From Diphasiastrum complanatum (Eukaryota > Streptophyta > Lycopodiopsida > Lycopodiales > Lycopodiaceae): 64,000 bases of DNA. The notes under the pieces were generated by a model that searched no databases, was not told where the DNA came from, and saw only the letters and a program-made list of their open reading frames with translations. A program made the translations under genes and the position numbers. This document shows positions 32,291 through 44,215 of this stretch, one piece after another (the stretch's first letter is position 1; every line of letters starts with the position of its first letter). Location: assembly GCA_029204225.1 (NCBI GenBank), contig CM055103.1, positions 536,016 through 600,015 on the forward strand. Direction: 5' to 3'.

Positions 32291-33793
32291 GCTTCAAATT
32301 CAGGAGTATTCTCACTAGGTATATTCATGGGATTAAGTTTAAGAGTTTCATCATTGCAACAAATTAAGTTCTTGTGAAAACATAAATAAAATTTATACTC
32401 TGTGTTCTTTATTAAAAAATTAAGCTCATGCTTGGAGTAAGGATTAATACTAGTAGCATCAACACTTAAACTAGCACTAATCTTTATTAAAGAACAATCA
32501 TGCATAAAAGTTAAATATTTTTCATAAAAATCAATTTTCAATTATTTATTCTTATCATAATGCCATTGTTGCCCAAGAACCACATGCACATTTGCCAAAT
32601 TAATGGCATGAAATTCAAAATTTCATAATAATCATGTATGTGCAATGGTACATTAGGAACCACATAATCCATGGGTTCGAAATTACATCCAGATGCCATT
32701 GTCACATAATATTTTTTCTCACTTTTTTTGATAGGAAGTTTTAGCATCTGCACCAAATTTGCATTTATAAAATTATGAGTGGATTCCGTGTCAAAAAGTA
32801 CATTAACAACATGTCCTTCAATTTTACCCTTATTGCAAATCAGGTCATTAGGTCCATAAAACATTGAACTAAGAAAACAAATATCCATCTCATTACTTTG
32901 AGATATGATACCTAAAGTTGAGGCTTTGTTCTTAACACAATCTCGTGCACCGTCACCCTCTCCATTGCACTGGAAGCACAGATTCTTCTTTTGAGCTTCC
33001 GCTAGGTCTTTCTTGCCACCTTGATGTTTATTGAAGTGCTGTTGGGTTTCTTAGAATTAGGATTTGAAAGATGCCTCATTGGTAGCTTCTTTATCCTTTC
33101 TCTTAAATTGGAAACCCTTATTTTGCTCATTAGGGTGATGACTCTTAATTGGCTTAGGAGTGTCATCAAAAAATTTTGCAGCTCTAATAGCATCTTCTAG
33201 GGTAATATGATGGTTCCTTCTAACATCCACTTGATAGTCTTTAGGTAAACCATCAATAAACATGAGAATTTGAATTTTAGGAGGTATCTCACTATAGAGA
33301 GGATTCAGATTATCATGGAAGTCTTGAATGAATTGATCAAGGCCTTTAGTCATGGTCAATCCTAAAAGTTTTTGGAAATGTTCATAATCATCTAACAAAG
33401 GAAGGAAGTATTCCTTGAAAACTAAACAAAATGCCTCCCAAGTTAGTGGCTGTTCTTCCTTGGCTACTACATCCTCCCACCAAACTAAGGCTTTCCCATC
33501 TAGAAACATAGTGGCGGTGGAGAGTTTCTCTCTTTCAAAAAAGATATTCATGGCGAAATATTTGTTCCACACGTTAAGCCATGAATTAACAGCTTGTAGG
33601 CTCCTCTATTTATTTTCTGTTTATAAATTTTGTCAAGGTCACTAAAGTTCTGTGAATGGCTGTGAAGTTTTGTGAAAAAAACAAAAACCCAAAATGAAAG
33701 GTAGCTTTGGCCTAAGATGGGTTCATTGAAAGTTGAAGTTGGGCTCTTATGTTTAGAGTTACCATTAATACTTTGGAAGAGGCTCTGATACCA
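32291..33793 (-). pseudogene. Ty3 gag, zinc knuckle and protease
   Basis: The gag core runs from about 33572 (LDGKALVWWEDVVAKEEQPL, FIDGLPKDYQVDVRRNH, LEDAIRAAKFFDD). A zinc-knuckle region follows near 32960, then protease FYGPNDLICNKG with LFDTESTHNF (D-T-E in place of D-T-G) near 32800, then the post-protease spacer. Gag opens about 220 bp after the primer site. Stops and frame changes are fewer than in most copies here, so this is a middle-aged element. Confidence 0.8.
33781..33793 (-). other. Primer binding site (initiator tRNA-Met)
   Basis: The minus strand reads TGGTATCAGAGCC immediately after the LTR end GTTAAAG at 33794. Confidence 0.85.
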
Positions 33794-34658
33794 CTTTAAC
33801 GAATAGGAAGAGCAGCCCACCAAGCCTTTGAGTAGATGTCCACCAATGGCTCCAAAAGCCTCCAATGTGCCTCTCTTCCAATGCTCCTAAGATCCTTCCA
33901 AAAGTAGACAAACAAGATGGCCTCAAGAATTTACCACCCAACCATAGCTAGATCCAAGCTTCAAGCAAGACCTATCTAGGACCCCCTTGCTAAACCACAA
34001 TCACTACCATCACAAACACAAGCATGCTCAAGATCCTACCCCCATCTAAGTCCCATACCAAAGATGGTGATTCTCACAAGAGAAGCAAACCAATACTACG
34101 CACCCTATTCACTAGCAATCCACTAGAGAATAAAATCCAGCAACAACAAAAGAAATCACCCCTCCTTTGGGCACCCTACTCCTCTCTTATAGATGGCCTA
34201 TGACACACAAGCCAATAAGAAAAGTGAAGGCAAAGGAAAAGCCAAGAGCCTTCCATAACTCATGGAATGTCAAAAGACACCTTCCATAACTCATGGTTCT
34301 TGGTTCTAACTTCTTGGGTTCTTTAGGGGCATTAAGAGGCCCTTGTAGGTGCGCCCTCCTACTAGGTCCCCATGACCCTCAAGTGATGACAATCTTTGGC
34401 CCAAGGCCAATTATGTAATTGCGGCTCAAGGTTGAGGCCCAAGGTCTAGGAAAATGACCAATACCCAAGGTAGGGTCCTTCTAACACCTCATTAAGTTCC
34501 ATATCTCCGACCAAGGCATAGTCACCTACCTACCCTTATCCAAGGACACTAGTACCTTAATATAAAGACACCTACCCTTAATCCTAAGGGTACCCCTTAT
34601 CCAAGGGTGACTTGCCAATGAGCCCCCCAGACACTAAATGGGCAAATAGGGGTTAAAG
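33794..34658 (-). mobile_element. 5' LTR with non-canonical CTTTAAC/GTTAAAG ends
   Basis: On the plus strand the block starts CTTTAACGAATAGG next to the primer site. It ends GGTTAAAG at 34658, where copia integrase reading resumes (VLHTYVTSS). This gives a 7-bp inverted repeat at the LTR termini in place of TG/CA, and 865 bp in length. The CGAATAGG end resembles the CGAATAGAG end of the 7296 element LTR, so the two families are probably related. Confidence 0.65.
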
Positions 34659-35437
34659 TACTGCTAGTTACATAGGTATGTAACACTTTGGCACTTTCAC
34701 ATAAAGTTCTATTCTTCCTCTTGGCTACTCCATTTTGTTGTGGGGTCCTTGGTGCTGTATACTCCCTCTTTATCCCATGCTCATCACAAAAAGCCTTAAA
34801 CTTGGTAGATATGTACACTCCACCATTGTCACTCATTAAGCACTTGACCTTTGTGGAAAATTGGTTCTCCTGTGCATTCTTGAACTTAACAAAGACATCA
34901 TGCACTTCATCTTTGCTCTTTAGTAGATAGATCTTTAGTAGATAGATCCAACAAAATCTACTAAAATCATCAATGAAAGTTGCATACATCTTAGCTCCAC
35001 TATTGCTAACTGTAGTAATTCCATGAATATCCGAATGTACAACTTGAAAATGTACAACTTGAAAAGACTTTGTAAATCTAGATGTAGATCTAGTATAAGG
35101 TAGTCTATGTGACTTTAACAAAGCAAAAGACTTCCAAACATGATTGATGCTACTTAAGGAACTTGGAAGACCAATCACAACTTGCCATTACCTCCAGTGA
35201 CTTGAAGTTGAGGTGCCTCATCCGTTTCTGCCAAACCTCTTGAATAGGTATTTGCTCTCTTGCAATACATCCAACTTGGTTAGCAATACCACAAGCATCT
35301 AGTTTGAACAATTTCCCTTGTCTTTTATCTTTTGCAATCAAGACATCCTTTCTTTTGATCATACAAGCATCTCCATCAAACTCCACTTTAAGACCTTTTT
35401 TTAGCAATTGACTCACACTAAGTAGGTTCTTAGTAAT
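34659..35437 (-). pseudogene. Copia GAG-pre-integrase and integrase fragment
   Basis: On the minus strand from 35416: SQLLKKGLKVEFDGDACMI, IQEVWQKRMRHLNFKSLEVM (pre-integrase W-x-x-R-x-x-H-x-N). The integrase core follows (VVHSDIHGITTVSNSGAKMY, FIDDFSRFCWIYLLK, MSDNGGVYIS with the second catalytic Asp, and PQQNGVAKRKNRTLCESAKV). It is cut by the Ty3 LTR at 34658 and by a copia LTR fragment at 35438. One frameshift is present near 35160. Confidence 0.85.
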
Positions 35438-35573
35438 TGTTAGAAATCAATGATAAACTTCATTGTTACTGTTTACGAGGTATATTAATGTTGACAACTG
35501 TGACCAGTTGTCATTAGCCATAGGGTAGCCTATTAGTCTACTCGTAGGTCTTCTCTCTCTATCAGGGATTCAA
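35438..35573 (+). mobile_element. Copia LTR fragment
   Basis: TGTTAGAAATCAATGATAAAC and the following 130 bp match the LTR at 18338-18569. The match is lost after TCAGGGATTCA, so the 3' 40 percent is missing. Confidence 0.75.
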
Positions 35574-35587
35574 GGCGCCAAAGGTAG

Positions 35588-35718
35588 GAAAAATCCTGAA
35601 TAGTCGTACATCCGCACGTCATACAGATATAGCATATCCGTATCAATATCGGATCCACATGTCAAAAGTAAAGAAAATACTGAGCAGTCGTACATCCGCG
35701 CGTCATACCGATATCGCA
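35588..35718. repeat. Tandem duplication, unit about 83 bp
   Basis: CAGTCGTACATCCGCGCGTC and flanking bases occur at 35588-35634 and 35672-35718, about 90 percent alike. It separates a copia LTR fragment from a copia RT fragment. Confidence 0.75.
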
Positions 35719-35719
35719 T

Positions 35720-36000
35720 GAACTTGCTTTAGTCCATAGAGAGCTTTTTGCAGCTTACATACTTTGTGTTCTTGGCCTTGAAGGACGAAACCTTCAGGTT
35801 AATAGATGTAAATGTCTTCTTGTATATATCCGTTCAGAAAAGCTGTCTAGACTTCCATCTGGTGTACTTCCAGATCTTCGGCAGCTGCGAAGGTGAATAA
35901 AAATCACATTGACTGAAGTCTTACGACTAGACTATATGTCTCAGTGTAGTCAATCCCATAGGTTTGTTAGACCCAATCAATGCCTATGATTGCTTTTGAT
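35720..36000 (-). pseudogene. Copia reverse transcriptase fragment
   Basis: The minus strand reads GIDYTETYSLVVRLQSM, FTFAAAEDLEVHQMEV, TAFLNGYIQEDIYI and KTQKYVSCKKL-like residues. This is the copia RT segment just before the YVDD box. Stops interrupt it. Confidence 0.75.
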
Positions 36001-36105
36001 CCAAAATTGAACAAGATAGCTAGGAAAATGGATCTTGACAATTTCTTGCTCAAGATTGATGAAAAGTTTTCACTCAAATGGATGAAAATGCATGGTAACC
36101 TTAGG

Positions 36106-36912
36106 TAGGCTCTATACCATGTTGACACACGTGTGGAGTGCCCACAACATGTGCTTGTGATCTCCTAAGGTGTGTGGATGCACTAAGATCAAGACTAGAT
36201 TGAGATTCAAGATCTATCTTTGATTCTATGGCAAAAACACACTACTACATGCATTCCATCCCTTCCAACTCTCACTCACACGTGTGGGAAGTGTTCCAAA
36301 AATAATCTAAGTAAAAACAAGCTGCTCTCCTAGGGTAGAGAGAGAAAATCAATGATAGCTCTCGGGTAGAGAGAGAAAGCTAGAAAACCAATAACACTCA
36401 AAATCCACTCAATCTCAAAATCAATTAGCATAGAATGAGTAGTACAATGATAGTAGTAGCTCCACGAGCTAATCCACACTCAAAGATGATTGGACCTCAC
36501 ATTTACAACTCCTAATCCTTTTGGACCATTGATCCATCCATCTCTCCATTCTATTGGACCATTCTCAAGCATATCTCAAATCCTATTGGATCAATGGTAC
36601 TTCCACCTTTTAAGTCTATTGGACCTCTTGAATTTTGACTTGTCACACATCAAAACTAACTAAATGACAAGACAAGTGTACTTGACTAATTGACCTCTAA
36701 AGCCAAAAATGGCTCAATCTACTAAATGACACCTAGAAGCTTGACTAAGAAATTCTATGAGACCCCTATAACAAACATTTTTTATTTACTTTACAATTCT
36801 CCACATGTGGGAACATCCTCCACACATGTGAGATTCATCTACAAACTTCTTCCATAAAAATACCAAGCTAGATTTTTGCCAATTTCTCACAACTTTGTGA
36901 TCAAGAGAAAAT
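36106..36912 (-). mobile_element. Putative LTR with primer site, minus strand
   Basis: GGCTCTATACCA at 36107-36118 is a degenerate tRNA-Met primer site on the minus strand, followed by TGTTGACACACGTG, an LTR-like end, at 36119. The rest to 36912 is AT-rich with no ORF. It is cut by the chromovirus at 36913. The far LTR end is not certain. Confidence 0.45.
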
Positions 36913-36917
36913 CTATC

Positions 36918-37409
36918 ATGCCCATGACTGGTCTCGAGTAACGTGTCCACACTAGGGACCGGTAGATCATCAACCTGTAAGTTAATTGTGACTATAAGGG
37001 ACTTGGGGCCCTTATGTGTACATGGTCATAATTAATGGTCGTAGGCCTAAACACATGGTGGTGGAGTTGGTATGGGTCTATCAATGAGTCATTAGGGAGC
37101 TGGATGACGTGGCCTAGATAGGCTACAGAGTGTCCAGCGAGTTGTCACAGTGCACTACTAGTGGTGCATGGGGCTTGGAGGGTACAAGTATATCCATTGG
37201 TCTCTCACTAGTATATGCTTGATTTTGTGATTGGTAGCTACATGCTGCTAGTATGATTTCTCTTTCCATGACTGTGATTGATCCATAGCTTGGGGGCTAG
37301 ATCCGTTCGATCTAGGTTTGGTTGGGCTGGTTTATCCACCACCCGTTCCCTTGTGTTGTTGCTTTGATTGGTATGCTTAGACTAGTATCCCGTGTGTAGG
37401 ACTTTATAT
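36918..37409 (+). repeat. Chromovirus 5' LTR
   Basis: It starts ATGCCCATGACTGGTCTCG and ends GGACTTTATA, just before TTGGTATTAGAGCC. It lacks the 241-bp duplication present in the 3' LTR. Confidence 0.8.
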
Positions 37410-37422
37410 TGGTATTAGAGCC
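37410..37422 (+). other. Primer binding site (tRNA-Met, mutated)
   Basis: TGGTATTAGAGCC differs from the usual TGGTATCAGAGCC at one position, a C to T change. Confidence 0.75.
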
Positions 37423-38392
37423 ATTCTAAACAGGCTTTTGCCATTGAAAGTGCTAGGGTGAATCTCGACGTTTTTTCGAGATTTTGGTGAAGTAAGCAAC
37501 TATTGGTGGAGTTTTGGATTATTCTTCCCATTGTAATCACTTTTTTGAAGTGCAATCGTTTGTGTGGTAAGTGTACTACTAGGATCACATTCGGTTGTTA
37601 AGCATTTCGAATTGATTTTTTGGAAGAAATTATGTTTTTAGTTCCATTGTTGTCGATTACTTTGCTGAAGGCACTTTATTGAAGCAACGGTTTCTTTAGA
37701 GGTTGCTGGATTTTTTTTCCTCTTTAAACTTCTTGTTCTTTTCATTAGTGGTTCTTGTATTTGGATTGCGTCTATTGCTTTTTAGGAAGCCAGTTTTGTT
37801 GTTAGTCGGTGAAAAAGGGCAAGAATAAAGGCCAAAATGCACTAATCACTTGGCTGTGAGTGTTGGTGACAATTTCCAGGTTTGCATGGCAGATTATTGT
37901 GGAGTTATAGGTTTATGTTCCATTTTCCAGCAAACTAACTGTGTGATTGCAGATTTTGAGCCTGTAAAGCCATTTTTTCAATAGTGGTTTGGTTCAGAAA
38001 CAAAGCTATTCTGTGAAATAGAAAAGCTAATCTACAAGTTTCAATTTCAGAGAAAATTTGGGTAGCATCTACCCTGTTTCTCGGTCATAATAATTGTAAA
38101 CCTACAAATCTGTAATGTGAAACTTTGCTTATGCTTATAAGTAATGGAAGTAAAGCAAAGAGAATTGTAAATCGATGGTAGGGCTGTGTCTATCTGCAAA
38201 AAATAGCAGATGCATTAACCTTATAACTTCTTGCAAGAAATATGTTAGAAAACTATGGGAAAATAGCAAATCTGGCTGCCAGTGATGCGCCTGTCTGCGC
38301 CCTCCAATAACGACCTGTTTTGCATATTATATGATTGTTGTGGCTGGTGTTGACAAAGGGAGCAGATGATCGAGCCTCCTGTTACAGCCATA

Positions 38393-38439
<47 letters not shown>

Positions 38440-38663
38440 CGGGCCAGAGGAAGGCGCGAGCAGAAGCCCGTTGGCTGGCTGGCCCGAGGACTGGTGAATT
38501 TGGAGAGAAGAAAGGAGGGGGGATCGTGGCTAGTTAAACTTAATGTTTCTTTTTAAAACTTAAGTATACATGCAAAGTAGGTGTTATAGTTGGTGAAGGG
38601 GTGCTTAATTTTTGAATACACAAGGGTTTTATGAAAATGACATGGAAGTCCAATCAACATGGT
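37423..38663 (+). other. Chromovirus leader with (TC)n microsatellite
   Basis: No protein domain is visible. A (TC)n run of about 37 bp lies at 38397-38433. The leader ends where minus-strand protease sequence starts at about 38664. Confidence 0.5.
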
Positions 38664-40318
38664 CCTACAACCGAAGCTTTAAATTTGAGACTTTGACATC
38701 CCATATCTCAGTGTCCGACCCTGAGGCAAGATGGACCACATAATGGTGATCACTGGCCATGGTGGGCACTCGAAGCTTTTGCACAAGTCGAGCATTCAAA
38801 AAATTGTGAGCACTACCTGAATCAAATAGTACATTTACGTCTTTCCCTAATATATTGCCTCTCACACGAAACAATTCATTAGGCTTGAAATAAAGTGTAA
38901 TAAAATTGCAAGCACAAGCACAATTATTTAACAAATTGACTTCCAATATACCTGCCGGAAATCCACTGCCATAAAACTTGATGACTTTGTTTTCCATTCT
39001 GGACACTGTTTAGCACGGTGCTCAGGTTTATTGCAGAGAAAACACAAATTTTGCTTCACCGCTGCCAACCATGGTTTGTCTTTTACCACGAGTTTCTTCT
39101 TTTTCTTTTTCTTTTTCTTCTTAGACTATTGGTACGCCTTTGCTTCCAGCTTGTCAAAAAACTGCTTCTTTTGCTTATTGGTTGATTTTTCCATTTTGGG
39201 TTTCGGGGGTGTTTGGCCATGTGCGCTTTTTCGTGAGGCAACAACGGTGCTATCATAGGCCTTGGCCACACGGATAGCATCTTCCAGTGAATGGAGGATA
39301 TTCCGTTTACACTCATTTTGATAGTGGGCTGGCAGTCCAGAGATGAACTGCCACTATGCCAACTTACGATCAAATAGCGGCTCCTTGGCCAAAGAATCCA
39401 AGAACTCTTGGACATAAGCGTCCAGTTCTCGGTTGCCCATCTTGCAGTTAATGAAATGGATATACAACTCGGAATCGTCTATCGTGACAAAAGCTTTACG
39501 GAATTCCATTAGGAATCCAACCCAAGTCATCGGTTTCGTGGAAAGTTTCCTCCACCAAGGAGGCCTTGCCTTCTAGAAACAATAGAATCGAGGATATCTG
39601 CTTATTCTCTAGGACATTGTGCAAGCTGAAATAGCTTGTCCAATGATTAACTCAGTCCTCAACAACTTCCGGGTGCTTGAGTTTTTTATCGCCGGAAAAT
39701 ACTTCTGGTTGATAGCCCAAGTTAGTTGAGGTGATAGCTTGTAGTTGGTTAAAGAGGTTCTGCATTTGGTTATCGCGTTGCTTATTACTCTTGTGAAGTT
39801 CCAATACTGCTTTGCCCAGAGTGTGCAATAATTTATTAGAATCGAGGGCCCCATCACAGTCTAGTGATGCCGGTTGGATTTTTGTGTCATCATTGGCTGC
39901 TGATGCCTGCGGACGGATCTCCCTGTCCCCCATCACTGGAACATCATCTTTGTCCATTGCAAGTGTAACTGAAAATTTTTTAAAAAAAATATTCAGTTTT
40001 AATTCCATTACGGGTAAATATTCGTTAATAAGACAATGTCTAAAAAACCAAGTTTTTGTAATAGAGCAATGTGCTTATTAAACTATACTAATGAATGTTG
40101 CAATTTCGACTTTAAGCAACGAAATAAAATATAACCACATTAATGCCATAAAATTAACACCATTCACAAGCCATTATAGTACTACATTCTAATTATCCCA
40201 AATCAATATGTCTTGGAAAATACCCACGGGAAAAATACCACTAACCCCCCATTTATTCCACGTCAATATTCTCCCGAGTCACAAAGAATTGCTGAAGCTA
40301 ACCCCTCGCCTCCCCTCT
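38664..40318 (-). pseudogene. Chromovirus gag and protease N-part in reverse orientation
   Basis: On the minus strand gag begins MDKDDVPVMG at 39957. A helix (ELHKSNKQRDNQMQNLFNQL) and the capsid part with stops follow, then a basic linker, a Cys-containing knuckle CFSAIN near 39050, and protease. The protease reads YFKPNELFRVRGNILGKDVN and LFDSGSAHNF (D-S-G intact), ending SNLKLRL at 38665. The missing protease tail (LDKTDVILGYEWFF) is on the plus strand at 40318. So a 1.65-kb block spanning leader, gag and half of the protease looks inverted, with loss of some 12 codons at the junction. An antiparallel insertion of a related element is the alternative. Confidence 0.65.
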
Positions 40319-43300
40319 AGACAAGACTGATGTGATCTTGGGTTATGAATGGTTTTTTGATAAATATGACTCCTTAGAAATAGATTTTAAAAACCATACT
40401 TTGGTATTTAAGAATAAGTTTAATCAAATTGTCTCTATCTCTTGATAAACTGATGTACTTCTATCGCCGATGATTTCCTCGGCTGAATTAATAGAGAAAC
40501 TTCATGATTCTGAGTATAAACTCTTTCATTTAGTTTTAAAATCTCGTATGCATTGTAATGTTTTGACACCGAAAGTTCGCATCAGCAACAACAGCCACTG
40601 CAAGATTTAAAACACGAATTTAGTGAAGTTTTTTCGAAACAACTATCTTACGGAGGACTACCACCCGCTTGGTCGGTGGACCATAAGATAGACCTTTTGC
40701 CCGACAACCATCCTATCTTCAGACAACCTTATAGGTTTAGTCAAAAGGAAGAGGAGGAAGTGGCTAGGCAAATCGAGGAATATCTCAAGATGGGGCACAT
40801 TAGACCAAGTAAGTCTCCATGGGGAGCACCTGTCCTTCTTAAGAGTAAGAAAGATGGAGGTTTCCGATTATGTGTAGATTACAAGGGTCTTATGGTAAAA
40901 AATAAATACTCGTTTCCCAGATGGATGATCTCATAGATCGGTTGAATGGAGCTAAATACTTCATGAAAATTGATCTATGTACGGGATACCATCAGATTAG
41001 GATACATCCAGAAGATGTATCTAAAACTATTTTTAGGACTAGGTTTGGCCGCTACGAGTTTCTTGTTTTTTCCTTTGTTTTAACCAATGCTCCGACTACT
41101 TTCCGAACGATTTATTTCATCCATATTTGGGGAAGTTTGTAGTAGTGTTTTTGGACGATATTTTGATCTACAGCAGAACACTCAAAGAGCATGCTAAGCA
41201 TCTCCATACTATCTTACGTTTCCTAAGACAAGAGAAGTTTTATGCAAAAGAATCAAAATGCAATTTCTTTAAAAAGGAACTTCTTCACCTTTTTTCATAA
41301 GATCACCTCTCTTGGGATCAAGATTGACGAGGAAAAAGTGAAGACGATAATAGAATGGCCAGTCCCTCGAACGATTTGTGAACTTAAGTCGTTCTTAGGT
41401 TTCACTATGTTTTTCCATAGATTTGTAGAGGAGTAATCGGAGATTGCTGCTCCTCTCAACAATATGTTGAAAGGAGTGAAAAGCCACAAAGGTAGGCCAA
41501 GTGCTCCCATTGGATAGAATGAGAAGTTAGATGAGAGTTTTCGGAAACTCAAGCTTCTAATTGCCTCAGCTCTAGTCTTGAGGATAGCGGATCCAGATTT
41601 GTCGTTCGTCATTAACACTGACGCGAGTGATATGGCTATTGGAGCTGTTCTCTTACAGGAGGGCCAGCTTATTGTCTTTGAAAGTAAGAAACTAACTGAT
41701 GCACAATTTAGATATACTATGCTGGAAAAAGAGCTTTTTGCGGTGATCCATGCTTTGAAATCATGGAGATATTACCTGTATGGTAATAAGTTCATGGTAA
41801 ACATAGATCACCAACCTTCAAAATATTTTTGTAATCAGAATGATTTGAGAGGTCATAAGGCCAGATGGGCAGAACTCATGCAAGAATTTGACTTTGAAGT
41901 GCGGTATATCAAAGGCACCTCTAAACAGGTGGCTGATGCACTTAGTCGAATTGGTGAAGTCAACGAAATTTCCTTCACTGAGATCAATATAGACTTTTAT
42001 CTCTCCTTGAGAGGTCTTTGTGAAAAAGACCCACATTTTGGACCAATCTGGAATAGGGTTCTAGCAGAATCATCAAGCGGGACTGATGTTCATGGTGATC
42101 AGTCTAGGGGGAAGGATAAAAAGGGTGATGATGACTTCTCTATCCGTAATGGACTTTTGTTCAGGGAAGGGAAGGTTTGTGTGCCTGATGTGGATATTAT
42201 TAAAATAAAATTCTTTATGAATGTCATGTCTCAACATGTGCAGAACATCTTGGCATACATTGTACATTAGATTTGGTACAAAGGGACTTTTATTGGCCAA
42301 AACTCAAGCCCTTTGTAGAATCTTATGTGGTCACGTGTGACCAATGCCAATTGAATAAAGTTGAATGCCATAAGGCTGGCAGATTGTTGCATCCATTGGA
42401 TATCCCGGATAAGAGATGGGATAGTATTTCCATGGGTTTCGTGGTTGGGTTACCACGGACGAATAAATAGCATGATGCAATTTGGGTTGTGGTCGACCGT
42501 GCTACGTTTATTCCAGTAAAGACCATCGTGAAGGCCTTTGATTTATCTTAGACATTTGTAGAGCATCTGTTCAGACTTTACGGATTACCAAGTGTGAGCG
42601 ATCGCGATTCGAAGTTCACCAGTCACTTTTGGTCAGCCGTGTTGGCTAAACTAGAGACGACTCTGAGCTTGGGTTCTTTTGATCATCTTGAGACGGATGG
42701 ACAGACAGAAAGGACTAATCAGATGATGGAACAAATGCTTTGAGCATATGTTTCCCAATGACAATCTAATTGGGAGAAGTATCTTCCAATGATCGAATTT
42801 TTTTATAACAGTAGTAAGCATTCAACTACCGGTTATAGCCCGTTTATGCTTATGTACAGATTTGAGCCTAGGTCACCGATTGTAGTAGAGATTCGGATGA
42901 TCAAGTTTCAAAGGGTAGCGGATTTCCTACAAGATATGTAGGAAATGCTACGAATTGCACGTGAAAATGTCCAATGTGCCCAGGATAGGAACCAACATTA
43001 TGCAAATTTGAAAAGGTCACCGAGAGACTTCCAAGTGGGGGATTGGATATATTTGAGAATCCCGAAGGATTCGAGTGTAATGCGTATCGGCAAGTATTAT
43101 AAATTTTCCCCTAGATATAGAAGACTGTATCAGATCTTGAAAAAAATCAGATCCTTAGCTTACGAATTGGAACTCCCGGAAGGATCTCAAGTGCATCCGG
43201 TATTTCACGTAAGCCAACTCAAGAAGAGTCACGTTAAGGAGAGCATCTTGGATCTAGAAATCAATTGGACATGTTGGATGAATCATCGGGTGTATCTCGA

Positions 43301-43470
43301 CTTGAACCTGAAGAGATCTTGGATACAAGAACTAAACGATTGAGAAATCGTATAGTTACCGAGCATCTGGTTCGATGGAAGGGATGTACAGACGATGATG
43401 ATCCCTGGAAACATGAAGGAAGCTTAAAGAAGAACTTTCTCAGTTTTAAGTTCTGAGGACAGAACTTGAA
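40318..43470 (+). pseudogene. Chromovirus pol: protease tail, RT, RNase H, integrase, chromodomain
   Basis: The protease tail DKTDVILGYEWFF (40320) leads to RT from about 40600 ([55 protein letters not shown], and [13 protein letters not shown] near 41150). RNase H runs 41578-41960 (INTDASD, EKELFAVIHAL, VADALSRI). The integrase HHCC region is near 42270-42360 (VTCDQCQLNK), and the core has Asp and Glu residues (WVVVDRAT, SDRDSKF, DGQTERTNQ). GDWIYLRIPK follows, then a chromodomain-like end (NRIVTEHLVRWKG) near 43335-43440. Stops occur at about 41433, 42270, 42468, 42550 and 42742. Confidence 0.9.
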
Positions 43471-43488
43471 TAAGGGAAGAAAAATGTT
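43466..43488 (+). other. Polypurine tract of the chromovirus
   Basis: TAAGGGAAGAAAAA directly precedes the 3' LTR region (TGTTATGCCC), as expected for plus-strand priming. Confidence 0.75.
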
Positions 43489-44215
43489 ATGCCCATGACT
43501 GATCTCGGGTAGCGTGTCCATGCTAGGGACCGGTAGACCATCAACCCGTAACTTCATTGTGACTATAAGGGAATTGAGGCCCGTATGTCTACATGGTCAG
43601 AATTAATGGTTGTAGGCCTAAACACATGGTGATGGAGTTGCTATGGGTCTATCAGTGAGTCATTAGGAAACTGGATGACGTGGCCCAGATAGGCTACAGA
43701 GGTGTCCAGTGAGGTGTCATAGTGCACTACTAGTGGTGCATGGGCCTTGGAGGGTATAAGTATACCTCTCTCACTAGTGTATGCTTGATGTTGTGATTAG
43801 TAGCTACATGCTGCTAGTGTGATTCTTCTTTGCATGACTATGATTGATCCATAGCTTGGGGGCTAGATCCGTTCGATCTAGGTGCGGTTGGGCTAGTTTA
43901 TCCACCACCCGTTCGATGACGTGGCCCAGATAGGCTGTAGAGGTGTCCAGTAAGGTGTCACAATGCTAGTGGTGCATGGGCCTTGGAGGGTATAAGTATA
44001 CCTATTGGGCTCTCACTAGTGTATGCTTGATGCTGTGATTGGTAGCTACATGCTACTAGTGTGATTCCTCTTTCCAGTACTGTATTGATCCATAGCTTGG
44101 GGGCTAGATCCGTTCGATCTAGGTTTGGTTGGGCTAGTTTATCCACCACCCGTTCCCTTGTGTTGTTGCTTTGATTGTTATGCTTATACTAGTATCCTGT
44201 GTGTAGGACTTTATA
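43489..44215 (+). repeat. Chromovirus 3' LTR with internal 241-bp duplication
   Basis: The segment GATGACGTGGCCCAGATAGG...CACCCGTTC occurs at 43674-43914 and again at 43915-44154. This makes the 3' LTR about 235 bp longer than the 5' LTR. The copies differ at several sites, so the duplication is not recent. Confidence 0.85.

Larger units (their letters stand above)
36918..44215 (+). mobile_element. Full-length chromovirus (Ty3/gypsy)
   Basis: LTRs at 36918-37409 and 43489-44215 share the ATGCCCATGACTG start, CTAGGGACCGGTAGA, the GTAGCTACATGCTG block and the GTGTGTAGGACTTTATA end. CTATC at 36913-36917 and 44216-44220 is a plausible target duplication. The order is LTR, primer site, a 1.2-kb leader, gag-protease (in reverse orientation), protease tail, RT, RNase H, integrase, chromodomain, purine tract and LTR. 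Multiple stops and frameshifts make it inactive. Confidence 0.85.
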
